From Biostraticola tofi (lineage in GTDB: Bacteria > Pseudomonadota > Gammaproteobacteria > Enterobacterales > Enterobacteriaceae): 64,000 nt of DNA. Where the stretch lies: assembly GCF_004343195.1 (NCBI RefSeq), contig NZ_SMCR01000009.1, positions 1 to 64,000 of the forward strand, read 5' to 3'. The notes under the pieces were generated by a model that was not told the origin of the DNA, ran no database searches, and was given only the letters and a program-made list of their open reading frames with translations. Shown in pieces: positions 34,110 through 42,752 of this stretch. The translations under genes were made by a program, and so were the position numbers. The first letter of the stretch is position 1. Every line of letters starts with the position of its first letter.

Positions 34110-35303
34110 TCAGGATTGGGGAGAGGTCGGCGAGGTGACAGCAGCGGCAGTCAGCCGCTGCGATAGCAGCAGCCAGCAACCGAGCATCAGGATGGCCATG
34201 GCCGTCAGCAGCATACCGATGCTGAATTGCCCGGTTTGCGGCAACAGCGAAGAGACGCCCGCCACTAACCCCGCGCCGATATTCTGTATTCCCCCCACCA
34301 GAGCACCCGCGGTACCCGCCAAATAAGGATAAGGTGACATTGCGCCTGTGGTCGCCAGTGGGAACAACATGCCGGCGCCGAAGAAAAACAGGCTGGCCGG
34401 GATAAGCAAGGTCCAGACAGACATCATGCCAAACCAGCCCGGCAACCACATCAGCAGCCCCGATGCCAGACAGCTCAGCACGCCTTTCCACATCAATTCA
34501 CCGAACGGGCTGTCCGACCGGCCGGCATACCATGCCCCGAGAAATGCGGCCGGCACCGGCATGATAAACAGCAGGCTCACCTGGCCCGGGCTGAGGCCCA
34601 GTTGGCCCAGCAGCACGCCGCTGCAGGCCTCAAAAGCGGCAATACCCGCCAGCGCACCCACCAGCATCACCAGGTAGCAATTGAACTGGCGCTCACGCAG
34701 CAGCGCAATCAAGCCCCATCTGGCCGGACGCACTCCGGCAGGTCGGGTCTCGGGTAACTTGAACCAGACGATGAGCGTCACCGCCGTGCTCAGCACCAGC
34801 AGGAAAGCAAAGCAGGCTTTCCAGCTCACCAGGTCGGCCAGCACACCGCCAATCAACGGCGCAATCAAAGGACTGATCAGGATCCCCATATTAAGCAAGC
34901 TGTTAGCCTGACGTAGGGCCATACCTTCATACAGATCTCGCGGCAGGGTACGTGCCATCACGCCACCCACACCGGTACCGGCGCCCTGGATACCACAGGC
35001 GAGTGTCAACATCGCCAGGCTGGAACTGAAACAGGCCACCAGGGCACCGAACCAAAATATCCCCATGCCTGCCAGGATGACCGGCCTGCGACCGACCCGG
35101 TCCGATAACGGCCCATAGACCAACTGTGAGACGCCATAGACCAGCAGGTAAGCCGCCATCAGTTGTTGCAGCGCCCCTTTTTTTACCCCCAGATCGAGCG
35201 CCATGGCAGGCATGCCGGGCACATAAATAGTCTGGGCCATCTGGCCAACGGAAATCAACGCCATCAATAGCAGCAGCAGATGGAGGGAACGTGAGTTGTT
35301 CAT
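34110..35303 (-). CDS. emrD: Multidrug efflux MFS transporter EmrD
   Basis: Drug/H+ antiporter of the major facilitator superfamily, with twelve predicted helices. The start at 35303 (MNNSRSLHLLLLLMALISVGQMAQTIY) gives 397 residues, near the 394 of E. coli. The MFS motif A loop GPLSDRVGRRPVI and the antiporter motif C-like GTGVGGVMARTLPRDLYE are conserved, as is FFFGAGMLFPLAT. E. coli EmrD is linked to uncoupler and detergent resistance. It is convergent with glpK and sits alone. Confidence 0.94.
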   Translation of the reverse strand: MNNSRSLHLLLLLMALISVGQMAQTIYVPGMPAMALDLGVKKGALQQLMAAYLLVYGVSQLVYGPLSDRVGRRPVILAGMGIFWFGALVACFSSSLAMLTLACGIQGAGTGVGGVMARTLPRDLYEGMALRQANSLLNMGILISPLIAPLIGGVLADLVSWKACFAFLLVLSTAVTLIVWFKLPETRPAGVRPARWGLIALLRERQFNCYLVMLVGALAGIAAFEACSGVLLGQLGLSPGQVSLLFIMPVPAAFLGAWYAGRSDSPFGELMWKGVLSCLASGLLMWLPGWFGMMSVWTLLIPASLFFFGAGMLFPLATTGAMSPYPYLAGTAGALVGGIQNIGAGLVAGVSSLLPQTGQFSIGMLLTAMAILMLGCWLLLSQRLTAAAVTSPTSPQS

Positions 35304-35693
35304 TATATTAATGCCAAGATAATAATTTGCTCTACAGAACCAATACAGGCTCATGTACAGGTATCTGAAAAAAAGACAGCAAAAAATACCACATTTATGG
35401 CATTAGTATAGTTATTAACACTGAAAAAAATAATGCCCAGGGGTGGAAGCCAGGGTTACCGCCGGCGTAAAAAAAAAGTTACGCGCTTCACTGGCAATGG
35501 CTGACCGGAACGAAACTGGATGTAACGCGTAAATTAGCCGATAATGCCGAGCTGAGCGGTTTGGAAGCCGGTAAATCCACACATTTATCCGGGATAAACG
35601 ATGGCAAAAATAAGGTATCCTTCTCCGCTTATTGCCGGGCAAGGCAACGACATTAATGACCAACATCGTAGAATTTAAGAAGGAGTAGATGTC
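35304..35693 (+). other. emrD-fpr intergenic region with a coding-like remnant
   Basis: This 390-bp gap carries the emrD and fpr promoters plus a stretch at about 35468-35656 that stays open in one plus frame for some 60 codons. It has no start codon and is entered by a stop within a run of nine A's. The predicted peptide (…TGTKLDVTRKLADNAELSG…LSAYC-like end) looks protein-like rather than random, so it may be the 3' remnant of a lost gene. I cannot assign a family; it is not glpX. The fpr ribosome site AAGGAG is at 35682-35687. Confidence 0.35.
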
Positions 35694-36440
35694 ATGGCTG
35701 AATGGGTTACCGGGGAAGTGGTACATGTGGAACACTGGACTGAGAGTCTGTTCAGTTTAATCGTACATGCGCCTGTCAGTCCGTTTACTGCCGGTCAGTA
35801 TGCCAAGCTGGGCCTGGAAATTGAGGGGGAACGCATCCAGCGTGCCTATTCCTATGTTAATGCGCCGCGTAACGAGAATCTGGAGTTCTATCTGGTTACC
35901 GTGCCGGAAGGTAAACTCAGCCCGCCGCTGCATAATCTGCAGGCTGGAGATAATCTGATGATTACCAAAGACGCGGCCGGCTTCTTTGTCCTCGATGAAA
36001 TTCCCGAGTGCGAGACGCTGTGGATGCTGGCCACCGGTACCGCATTGGGTCCCTATATATCCATTCTTCAGCAAGGAGAGGGACTGGGGAGGTTCAAACA
36101 TATCGTCCTGGTCCATGCGGTACGCTTTGCCCGGGATCTCAGCTATCTGCCGCAAATGCTTGAATTACAGCAGCACTATAACGGCAAACTGCAGGTTCAA
36201 ACGGTGGTAAGCCGTGAAGAGGTGCCGGGCTCACTGACCGGACGCGTGCCGGCCCTTATTGCCGATGGCTCGCTGGAAGCGGCGGTGGGGCTCAGGCTTG
36301 ATGCCGAGACTGGGCACGTCATGCTTTGCGGCAACCCGCAGATGGTGCGCGATACGCAGCAGCTGCTTAAAGACAGCCGCGATATGCGCAAGCATTTACG
36401 CCGTAAACCTGGTCATATGACCAGTGAGCATTACTGGTAA
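35694..36440 (+). CDS. fpr: Ferredoxin/flavodoxin-NADP+ reductase Fpr
   Basis: FAD enzyme passing electrons from NADPH to flavodoxin or ferredoxin, which serves radical-SAM enzymes and iron-sulphur repair. 248 residues, exactly the E. coli length. FAD-binding RAYSYVNAP, the NADP loop ATGTALGPYISIL and the C-terminal HLRRKPGHMTSEHYW are conserved. A strong AAGGAG precedes ATG 35694. In E. coli it is induced by SoxS. I could not place a soxbox here with confidence. Confidence 0.97.
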   Translation: MAEWVTGEVVHVEHWTESLFSLIVHAPVSPFTAGQYAKLGLEIEGERIQRAYSYVNAPRNENLEFYLVTVPEGKLSPPLHNLQAGDNLMITKDAAGFFVLDEIPECETLWMLATGTALGPYISILQQGEGLGRFKHIVLVHAVRFARDLSYLPQMLELQQHYNGKLQVQTVVSREEVPGSLTGRVPALIADGSLEAAVGLRLDAETGHVMLCGNPQMVRDTQQLLKDSRDMRKHLRRKPGHMTSEHYW

Positions 36441-36445
36441 TACCC

Positions 36446-37075
36446 ATGACTATTGTTCTGGCGCATCGTTCATCGACCCAGCCGCTGCCTGTTGGAATAC
36501 TGTGTTGTCTCATCCTTTGCTGGATGCTGTTCGGCATCGTGTCAAGCCCGGCGCTGGCCGAGCCGCATGCCGAAGCCTCTCCCACCGCCCCCTATCTACT
36601 GGCGGGCGCGCCAACTTTCGACATGACGGTAGTACAATTCCGCGAAAGCTATAATGCCCACAATCCAGCTCAGCCTATCGGCGAGTTCCGCTCGATAGGC
36701 AGCCGTAACGAACCTCTGGTGCTTACCCGTGCCGCCAGCAAGATCAATGAAACGCTCTATGCTTCGACCGCTCTGGAGAAAGGCAGTGGTAAAATCAAAA
36801 CGTTGCAGTTGACTTACCTGCCGGTCGAAGGGGCGGCTGAAAAAGCCTCGCGCGCCACTGCCATCAGCTATATGGCTGCACTATTGCGGGAATTCGAGCC
36901 CACATTGACTGTCGAACAAAGCATTGCCCGAGTATCTGAACTGTTGGCTGCAGGACAGGGTTCGAGATTCTCCCAGCAGACCGTCGGTGCATTGCGTTAT
37001 GTAGTGGCAGATAACGGGGAGAAAGGACTAACTTTCGCGGTTGAACCGGTTAAGCTGTCGCTATCTGAGCCATGA
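36446..37075 (+). CDS. yiiQ: Periplasmic protein YiiQ (DUF1454)
   Basis: Exported protein of unknown function that matches E. coli YiiQ. 209 residues; the N-terminus has a signal peptide with a long basic/neutral lead and cleavage likely after SPALA (about residue 38). The mature part has PYLLAGAPTFD, LTRAASKINE.LYASTALEKG and ALRYVVADNGEKGLTFAVEPVKL, which are shared with the family. It begins 5 bases after fpr, so it is probably cotranscribed. No biochemical role is known. Confidence 0.9.
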   Translation: MTIVLAHRSSTQPLPVGILCCLILCWMLFGIVSSPALAEPHAEASPTAPYLLAGAPTFDMTVVQFRESYNAHNPAQPIGEFRSIGSRNEPLVLTRAASKINETLYASTALEKGSGKIKTLQLTYLPVEGAAEKASRATAISYMAALLREFEPTLTVEQSIARVSELLAAGQGSRFSQQTVGALRYVVADNGEKGLTFAVEPVKLSLSEP

Positions 37076-37099
37076 TGAGGTTAGCATTAATGACGAAAA

Positions 37100-37120
37100 A
37101 CAAAGCCACTGAGGCTTTTG
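37100..37120 (+). terminator. Weak terminator after yiiQ
   Basis: AAAGCC (37102-37107), loop ACTGA and GGCTTTT (37113-37119). The short stem makes this tentative. Confidence 0.4.
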
Positions 37121-37203
37121 ATCTCTATACTGGGGACAGGTAAATCTGCCCTGCTGGCAGATATAATTTATGTATTTTGCGCACTTTGACTGGAGAAACA
37201 ACC

Positions 37204-37971
37204 ATGCGACATCCGTTAGTGATGGGAAACTGGAAATTGAATGGCAGCACTCTGATGGTCAACGAACTGATCCTCGCTCTGCGTAAAGAGCTGAGCGGCG
37301 TCACCGGCTGCGGCGTTGCCATTGCTCCCCCGGCTATTTATCTTGACCAGGCAAAACATGCCCTGGCCGGCAGCCGTATCGATCTGGGTGCGCAAAACGT
37401 CGACGTCAACCTGTCCGGTGCTTTCACTGGCGAAGCCTCTGCCGACATGCTGAAAGACGTTGGCGCGAAATACATCATTATCGGTCATTCCGAACGCCGC
37501 ACCTATCACAGTGAAAGCGACGAATTCATTGCCAAGAAATTCTCAGTGCTGAAAGACGCGGGTCTTATCCCGGTGTTGTGTATTGGTGAAAGTGAAGCCG
37601 AAAACGAAGCTGGAGAGACAAAATCAGTCTGCGCTCGTCAGCTCGATGCTGTGTTAAACACCCTGGGTGCAGCCGCCTTTGAAAATGCCGTTATCGCTTA
37701 CGAGCCCATCTGGGCTATCGGTACCGGTAAGTCAGCTACGCCGGCGCAGGCACAGGCAGTACACAAATTTATCCGTGAGCATATCGCCAAACAGGATGCA
37801 GAAGTCGCCAAGCAGGTCATCATTCAGTACGGTGGCTCGGTGAATGCGGCCAATGCGGCTGAACTGTTCACCCAGCCGGACATTGATGGCGCATTGGTTG
37901 GTGGGGCCTCTCTCAAAGCGGATGCTTTTGCCGTGATCGTCAAGGCTGCCGCCGAAGCCAAGAAAGCCTGA
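37204..37971 (+). CDS. tpiA: Triosephosphate isomerase
   Basis: Interconverts dihydroxyacetone phosphate and glyceraldehyde-3-phosphate. The start at 37204 ([14 protein letters not shown]) follows TGGAGA and gives 255 residues, the E. coli length. Catalytic residues are all present: Asn/Lys in GNWKLN, His in IIGHSERR, Glu in [12 protein letters not shown] and the phosphate loop GGSVNAAN. An upstream in-frame ATG (37177) is not supported. Confidence 0.98.
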   Translation: MRHPLVMGNWKLNGSTLMVNELILALRKELSGVTGCGVAIAPPAIYLDQAKHALAGSRIDLGAQNVDVNLSGAFTGEASADMLKDVGAKYIIIGHSERRTYHSESDEFIAKKFSVLKDAGLIPVLCIGESEAENEAGETKSVCARQLDAVLNTLGAAAFENAVIAYEPIWAIGTGKSATPAQAQAVHKFIREHIAKQDAEVAKQVIIQYGGSVNAANAAELFTQPDIDGALVGGASLKADAFAVIVKAAAEAKKA

Positions 37972-37992
37972 TTGCTCCGTTTATTACATGCA

Positions 37993-38023
37993 AAAAGCCG
38001 GAAACTGAGTTTACGGCTTTTTT
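37993..38023. terminator. Bidirectional terminator tpiA/sbp
   Basis: AAAAGCCG and CGGCTTTT arms extend inward through AAAC/GTTT around TGA, with one mismatch. T runs in both directions serve convergent tpiA and sbp. Confidence 0.82.
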
Positions 38024-38045
38024 TATGCGCGGTATTTCGGCCTGA

Positions 38046-39035
38046 TCAGCGCTGATTGATGATATCGAATGAACCGCCGTTCGAGAAATGATCCTTTTGT
38101 GCTTTTTGCCAGTTGCCAAAAGTCTCATCCAGGGTAAAGAGTTTGAGCTGCGGGAATTTTTGCGCAAATTCCTGAGCCACAGCTTTATCTCGCGGACGAT
38201 AGTAATTTTCGGCGGCGATACGCTGCCCTTCCGGCGTGTAAAGATACTTCAGATATTCATTGGCGATCTCACGCGTACCGCGCTTGTCGACCACTTTATC
38301 GACAACCGATACGGTAGGCTCCGCCAAAATTGATTCGCTGGGGGTGACCACCTCAAATTGGTCCTTACCCAGTTCATTGATCGCCAGCAGCGCTTCATTT
38401 TCCCATGCGATCAACACATCGCCGATGCCACGTTCTACAAAGGTGTTGGTTGCCCCACGCGCCCCGGAGTCCAGTACTTCAACATTTTTAAACAGCGCCT
38501 TGACGAAATCCTGCGCCTTGGCCTGGTCATTGTTATTCTGATGCAGCGCATATCCCCATGCAGCCAGGTAGTTCCACCGGGCGCCACCGGATGTTTTAGG
38601 GTTGGGGGTAATTATCGACACGCCGGGCTTGATAAGATCGGGCCAGTCATGAATTTGCTTAGGGTTGCCTTTTCGTACCAGGAAAACAATGGTTGAAGTA
38701 TAAGGAGCGGAATTGTCCGGCAGCCGCGTAATCCAGTTCTTGTCGATGCGACCGCGTTCAGCTATCGCATCAACATCATAGGCTAATGCCAACGTCACGA
38801 CGTCCGCCTCAATGCCGTTGATAACCGAGGTGGCCTGTTTGCCAGAGCCGCCATGAGACTGGCGCACGGTAACGGTATCGCCGGTCTTACCCTGCCAGTA
38901 TTTGCTGAATGCCTTATTGTATTCCTGATATAACTCTCGAGTCGGATCATAGGATACATTCAGCAGTTGTATATCTTTTGCCGCCACGCCTCCGGAAAGA
39001 AGCATCAACAACAGTCCAGCCCGCCATTTAGACAT
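38046..39035 (-). CDS. sbp: Periplasmic sulfate-binding protein Sbp
   Basis: Binds sulfate in the periplasm and delivers it to the CysTWA ABC importer. 329 residues from ATG 39035 (a TTG one codon upstream is less likely). A signal peptide (MSKWRAG, hydrophobic core, GGVAA) precedes mature [17 protein letters not shown]. The sulfate-contact loops [29 protein letters not shown] and [15 protein letters not shown] are conserved. The other importer genes are not in this window. Likely under CysB, not shown by a clear site. Confidence 0.97.
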   Translation of the reverse strand: MSKWRAGLLLMLLSGGVAAKDIQLLNVSYDPTRELYQEYNKAFSKYWQGKTGDTVTVRQSHGGSGKQATSVINGIEADVVTLALAYDVDAIAERGRIDKNWITRLPDNSAPYTSTIVFLVRKGNPKQIHDWPDLIKPGVSIITPNPKTSGGARWNYLAAWGYALHQNNNDQAKAQDFVKALFKNVEVLDSGARGATNTFVERGIGDVLIAWENEALLAINELGKDQFEVVTPSESILAEPTVSVVDKVVDKRGTREIANEYLKYLYTPEGQRIAAENYYRPRDKAVAQEFAQKFPQLKLFTLDETFGNWQKAQKDHFSNGGSFDIINQR

Positions 39036-39156
39036 CAATTATTCTCCCAGATAACAGTTATTTTACGCTTTCGCTCCAGGCTAGAGTGGCAGAAATAACA
39101 TTATCCATTAAAGAATAAAAAATTAATTAATATAACCAAAGGGTATATTTCATGGT

Positions 39157-39181
39157 AAAAAAAACCCTCCCACCGGAGGGT
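39157..39181 (-). terminator. pfkA terminator
   Basis: On the minus strand ACCCTCC, loop GGTG and GGAGGGT are followed by a run of seven T's (39163-39157). Confidence 0.88.
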
Positions 39182-39206
39182 ATTGGCATGGATGTCGCTT
39201 CTGGCA

Positions 39207-40169
39207 TCAATACAGTTTTTTGGCTGTTTCCAGCAAATCGATTTTAAACGGGCGCTTCATATTTTCGATGGCGTCGACGATGTCGTGATGAACCAGTTTC
39301 TCATTCTGTACACCGACGCAGCGGCCACCATAACCCTGCAGCAACAATTCAATGGAAAACGCACCCATTCGTGATGCCAGGATGCGATCATAAGCTACCG
39401 GGCTGCCGCCACGCTGTATATGACCCAAAACCGTAGCGCGGGTTTCGCGACCGGTTTCTTTCTCAATATATTCCGCTAATTCGGCCACATTGCAGATATG
39501 CTCCGTAATGGCTACGATAGCGTGCTTTTTACCCTTGGCGATACCTGCTTTGATTTCGTAGACCAAGTCTTCCGGTTTAAACTCTACCTCAGGCAAGACG
39601 ATAAATTCGCAGCCACCGGCGATAGCCGCTGACATGGTCAAATCACCACAATAGCGCCCCATGACTTCCACAATGGAGATGCGCTGATGTGATGAAGAAG
39701 TATCGCGCAAGCGGTCAATGGCTTCGACTACTGTTTCCAGAGCGGTGAAATAGCCAATGGTGTAATCCGTGCCGGCGACATCATTATCTATCGTGCCCGG
39801 CAGGCCAATACAGGGAAACCCCATCTCGGTCAGTCGTTTTGCACCCATGTAGGAGCCATCCCCGCCGATAACCACCAGCGCGTCCAGACCGCGTTTTTTC
39901 ATATTTTCAATCGCGATGGTGCGCGTGCCTTCTTCCCTGAATTCCGGGAAGCGGGCAGAGCCAAGGAAAGTGCCGCCACGGTTAATCATATCCGACACAC
40001 TGTAGCGATCGAGTTTACTCATTCGATCCTGGAATAAGCCGAGATAGCCATCATAGATACCATAGACTTCGAGGCCTTCGGAAAGGCCGGCGCGAACGAC
40101 ACCCCGAATGGCTGCATTCATGCCTGGTGAGTCGCCGCCGCTTGTCAGTACACCGATTTTTTTAATCAT
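39207..40169 (-). CDS. pfkA: 6-phosphofructokinase I
   Basis: Allosteric committed step of glycolysis. The start at 40169 ([23 protein letters not shown]) gives 320 residues, the E. coli length. The ATP site GGDGSYMGA, the catalytic base in [14 protein letters not shown], the fructose-6-phosphate residues in [12 protein letters not shown] and EVEFKPEDL, and [13 protein letters not shown] are intact. ADP activation and PEP inhibition are expected. Single gene between sbp and fieF. Confidence 0.98.
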   Translation of the reverse strand: MIKKIGVLTSGGDSPGMNAAIRGVVRAGLSEGLEVYGIYDGYLGLFQDRMSKLDRYSVSDMINRGGTFLGSARFPEFREEGTRTIAIENMKKRGLDALVVIGGDGSYMGAKRLTEMGFPCIGLPGTIDNDVAGTDYTIGYFTALETVVEAIDRLRDTSSSHQRISIVEVMGRYCGDLTMSAAIAGGCEFIVLPEVEFKPEDLVYEIKAGIAKGKKHAIVAITEHICNVAELAEYIEKETGRETRATVLGHIQRGGSPVAYDRILASRMGAFSIELLLQGYGGRCVGVQNEKLVHHDIVDAIENMKRPFKIDLLETAKKLY

Positions 40170-40362
40170 GACTACCTCTGAACTTAAGACACATTCTGTA
40201 GAATACACTATGCCTGATTGATTTTTGGTCCCACTGTATCGGAACCCCCGGCTTATGATAAAAATAGTATAACAAATCCAGTGGGCTGAATTGATTCAGG
40301 TCAGACAATTCCGACTCTTGATCGCTATCAGTCAATCCTTTATCGAACAATATACTAAAACA

Positions 40363-41265
40363 TTATATTTCCCATTGCCCCTGCTTTTCTGCGGGTACTG
40401 CCGAGCACGGATCCTGGTGGATAATGATATCCGCATCAGGAAACCGGCCAAGGATAGACCTTTCAACCTGCTCAGCCAGCCGGTGTGCCTCCATGAGCGG
40501 CAATGCGTCTTCCATCTCCAGATGTATCTGGATAAAACGCGTCGGCCCGGACTGACGGGTGCGCAACTCGTGCGCCCCTTTTATACCAGGCCAGGATGAC
40601 ACTATGTCAATGATTGCCTGTCGTTCCTCATCAGGCAGAGCACGGTCGAGCAATGATTGCACCGCCTCAAATCCCATGCTCAGCGCATTCTTTAAAATAT
40701 ACAGTCCGATGCCGATGGCAAACACTGCATCAGCCCAAAGAATGCCGTACCAGCTTAACCCCAGCGAAATGAGTATGGCGCCATTCATCATCAGATCGGA
40801 CTGGTAGTGCAGCATATCGGCCCGAATGACCTGGCTTTGCGTTCTGCGCACCACCCAACGCTGGAAAGTGACCAGAATGAGAGTCGTCATCAGCGCGATT
40901 ACCGTCACCACGATGCCGATGGTGGGCGCGCGAAGAGCCGATGTCGACAGCAGATGCTGCAGGCCGGTGAGGATAAGGAAAAGCGCCGATCCGGCGATAA
41001 ACATGCTTTGCGCCAGCGCGCCGAGCGACTCCGCCTTGCCATGGCCGAAAGTATGTTCGTTATCGGCCGGCTGGACCGCGTAGCGCACGACCCAAAGATT
41101 GGTGACTGAGGCGGCAAGATCGACCAGTGAATCAACCAATGACGCCAAGATGCTCACCGAGCCGGTATAACCCCAGGCAATGGCTTTAATCAGCAATAAC
41201 AGGCTGGCCGTCACGGTAGCTGCCAGGGCGGCGGACTTGACCAGACGGGCATACTGGGGGTTCAT
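40363..41265 (-). CDS. fieF: Ferrous-iron/zinc efflux pump FieF (YiiP)
   Basis: Cation diffusion facilitator that exports Zn2+ or Fe2+ in exchange for protons. The start at 41265 (MNPQYARLV) gives 300 residues, equal to E. coli; a TTG 12 bases upstream is less likely. Site A metal ligands are present in DSLVD (about 45/49) and HYQSD (about 153/157). The cytoplasmic domain has [22 protein letters not shown] and the C-terminal [10 protein letters not shown], which bind the interface metals. Next to the Cpx genes, as in E. coli. Confidence 0.97.
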   Translation of the reverse strand: MNPQYARLVKSAALAATVTASLLLLIKAIAWGYTGSVSILASLVDSLVDLAASVTNLWVVRYAVQPADNEHTFGHGKAESLGALAQSMFIAGSALFLILTGLQHLLSTSALRAPTIGIVVTVIALMTTLILVTFQRWVVRRTQSQVIRADMLHYQSDLMMNGAILISLGLSWYGILWADAVFAIGIGLYILKNALSMGFEAVQSLLDRALPDEERQAIIDIVSSWPGIKGAHELRTRQSGPTRFIQIHLEMEDALPLMEAHRLAEQVERSILGRFPDADIIIHQDPCSAVPAEKQGQWEI

Positions 41266-41347
41266 GGCCGGCTCCAAAACTGAGTATTTCTAAGAGTATA
41301 CGTGATGCAGGTAAAAAATGCGGCTACTGCGCTACTGCGAGGAGGAC

Positions 41348-41374
41348 AAAAAAAACCCCACCTTTCGGTGGGGG
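41348..41374 (-). terminator. cpxP/CpxQ terminator
   Basis: CCCCACC (41374-41368), loop CGAAA and GGTGGGG (41362-41356) are followed by eight T's. This is the Hfq-binding 3' end of CpxQ. Confidence 0.92.
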
Positions 41375-41404
41375 AGACAGGGATGGTGTCTATGGCAAGG
41401 AAAA
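41348..41404 (-). ncRNA. cpxQ: sRNA CpxQ from the cpxP 3' end
   Basis: The cpxP 3' UTR carries the conserved CpxQ sequence: U-rich 5' end UUUUCCUUGCCAUAGAC, the seed CACCAUCCCUGUC, then a C-rich terminator stem and eight U's. In E. coli and Salmonella CpxQ is released from cpxP mRNA by RNase E, binds Hfq and represses envelope protein mRNAs. The near-complete match of both seed regions argues that the function is kept. The 5' end is placed by analogy. Confidence 0.88.
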
Positions 41405-41413
41405 AAGAACTCT

Positions 41414-41902
41414 TTACTCGTTTACTATTGGCTTCTGGGCAGAAGCTGGGCTCATCTCAGACAATTGCAGCTTCATTTCGTCGATACGCTGCGCATGGCG
41501 TTGATTCAAAATTTGTCTTTGCTCGGGCGTCAGCAGGTTGTACATTTGGTTCCGCACCCGGGCCATTTCGACCTGGCGTGCTACCTGTTGCTGGGCCATT
41601 TTTTCTGTTTGCGATCGTACTGCCGCTTCATCAAAAGTTTCTGCAGTGATCAGCGTGTGTAATTGCTCAATTTCGCTAACATTAACAAGAGGCATCTCAT
41701 GACGCGCCTGGCTCATCAGGTCACGCATCTGCTGTCTCTGGCGCTCAGACAGCTTAACGCCTTCAAACATGCCGTATTGCCCATCGCTGGCGCGGAGCGC
41801 AACATCATCGTAATGCCAGCTTTTAGTGATATTGTTTTCGTCAGCAAGCGCATTAACCGAAACCATTATGGCGGTGATGAACAATACGTGAAGTTTGCGC
41901 AA
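41414..41902 (-). CDS. cpxP: Periplasmic Cpx stress adaptor CpxP
   Basis: Periplasmic inhibitor of CpxA that also escorts misfolded pilins to DegP. 162 residues; signal peptide of about 20 residues ending NALA. The two LTxxQ-type repeats that define the Spy/CpxP family are seen as LSERQRQQM (about 51-59) and LTPEQRQIL (about 124-132), and the central NFDE/TFDEAAVR region is shared with E. coli. The C-terminal tail diverges. Divergent from cpxRA with a CpxR box between; its 3' UTR gives CpxQ. Confidence 0.95.
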   Translation of the reverse strand: MRKLHVLFITAIMVSVNALADENNITKSWHYDDVALRASDGQYGMFEGVKLSERQRQQMRDLMSQARHEMPLVNVSEIEQLHTLITAETFDEAAVRSQTEKMAQQQVARQVEMARVRNQMYNLLTPEQRQILNQRHAQRIDEMKLQLSEMSPASAQKPIVNE

Positions 41903-41987
41903 CCCAGACCCCTTGGCTTATGAAACTATATGTCGCTAAACGATGAATTCAGTCTACTAATGAGGCTGCAAACATGCGTCAGGGCAT

Positions 41988-42002
41988 GTAAAGCTTCGTA
42001 AA
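41988..42002. promoter_or_regulatory. CpxR box between cpxP and cpxR
   Basis: GTAAA (41988-41992), five bases and GTAAA (41998-42002) is a perfect CpxR consensus (GTAAA-N5-GTAAA). It should drive cpxP and autoregulate cpxRA. Confidence 0.9.
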
Positions 42003-42053
42003 GTCATGGATTGGCTGTTATTGATGTCGTATTTTGCGTCTGGAGGTAAAAAA

Positions 42054-42752
42054 ATGAATAAAATCCTTTTAGTCGATGACGACCGTGAACTTACTGCATT
42101 ATTGAAAGAACTGTTGGAAATGGAAGGCTTCAACGTGGTGGTGGCTTACGATGGTGAGCAGGCCCTCAGCGCTTTGGATAACTCCTTTGATTTATTATTG
42201 CTGGACGTAATGATGCCGCGTAAAAACGGTATCGATACCCTTAAAGAACTGCGTCAGCGCTATCAGACGCCGGTTATTATGCTGACAGCCCGCGGCAGCG
42301 AACTGGATCGCGTCCTGGGGCTGGAACTGGGGGCAGATGATTACCTGCCCAAACCTTTTAACGATCGTGAACTGGTGGCACGTATACGCGCTATATTGCG
42401 TCGTTCTCACTGGACTGAGCAGCAGCAGGTGGGCGATAACGGCACACCATCGCTGGAAGTCGACCACCTGCGCCTCAATCCAGGCCGCCAGGAAGCGACA
42501 TTCGATGGCATCGCCCTGGAGCTGACCGGGACCGAATTTACCCTGCTCTACCTACTGGCGCAGCATCTTGGTCAAGTGGTTTCCCGGGAGCATCTGAGCC
42601 AGGAAGTGCTGGGTAAGCGCCTGACGCCGTTTGACCGCGCCATCGATATGCACATCTCCAACCTGCGGCGCAAACTGCCGGACAGACGGGATGGACATCC
42701 GTGGTTCAAAACGTTGCGAGGCAGAGGTTATCTAATGGTTTCCGCTGCATGA
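42054..42752 (+). CDS. cpxR: Envelope stress response regulator CpxR
   Basis: OmpR-family response regulator. The start at 42054 (MNKILLVDDDRELT) follows GGAGG and gives 232 residues, as in E. coli. The receiver domain (1-120) has the acidic pocket DDD and the phosphorylated Asp51 (LLLDVMMP), with the Lys in LPKPF. The C-terminal winged helix (about 135-232) includes DRAIDMHISNLRRKL. It activates cpxP, degP and other periplasmic folding factors. Overlaps cpxA by four bases (ATGA). Confidence 0.98.
   Translation: MNKILLVDDDRELTALLKELLEMEGFNVVVAYDGEQALSALDNSFDLLLLDVMMPRKNGIDTLKELRQRYQTPVIMLTARGSELDRVLGLELGADDYLPKPFNDRELVARIRAILRRSHWTEQQQVGDNGTPSLEVDHLRLNPGRQEATFDGIALELTGTEFTLLYLLAQHLGQVVSREHLSQEVLGKRLTPFDRAIDMHISNLRRKLPDRRDGHPWFKTLRGRGYLMVSAA

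Noticed and set aside
35415-35735. 106-residue minus-strand frame upstream of fpr
   Set aside because: It is antisense to the fpr start and its composition (His, Arg, Asn-rich) is not protein-like.
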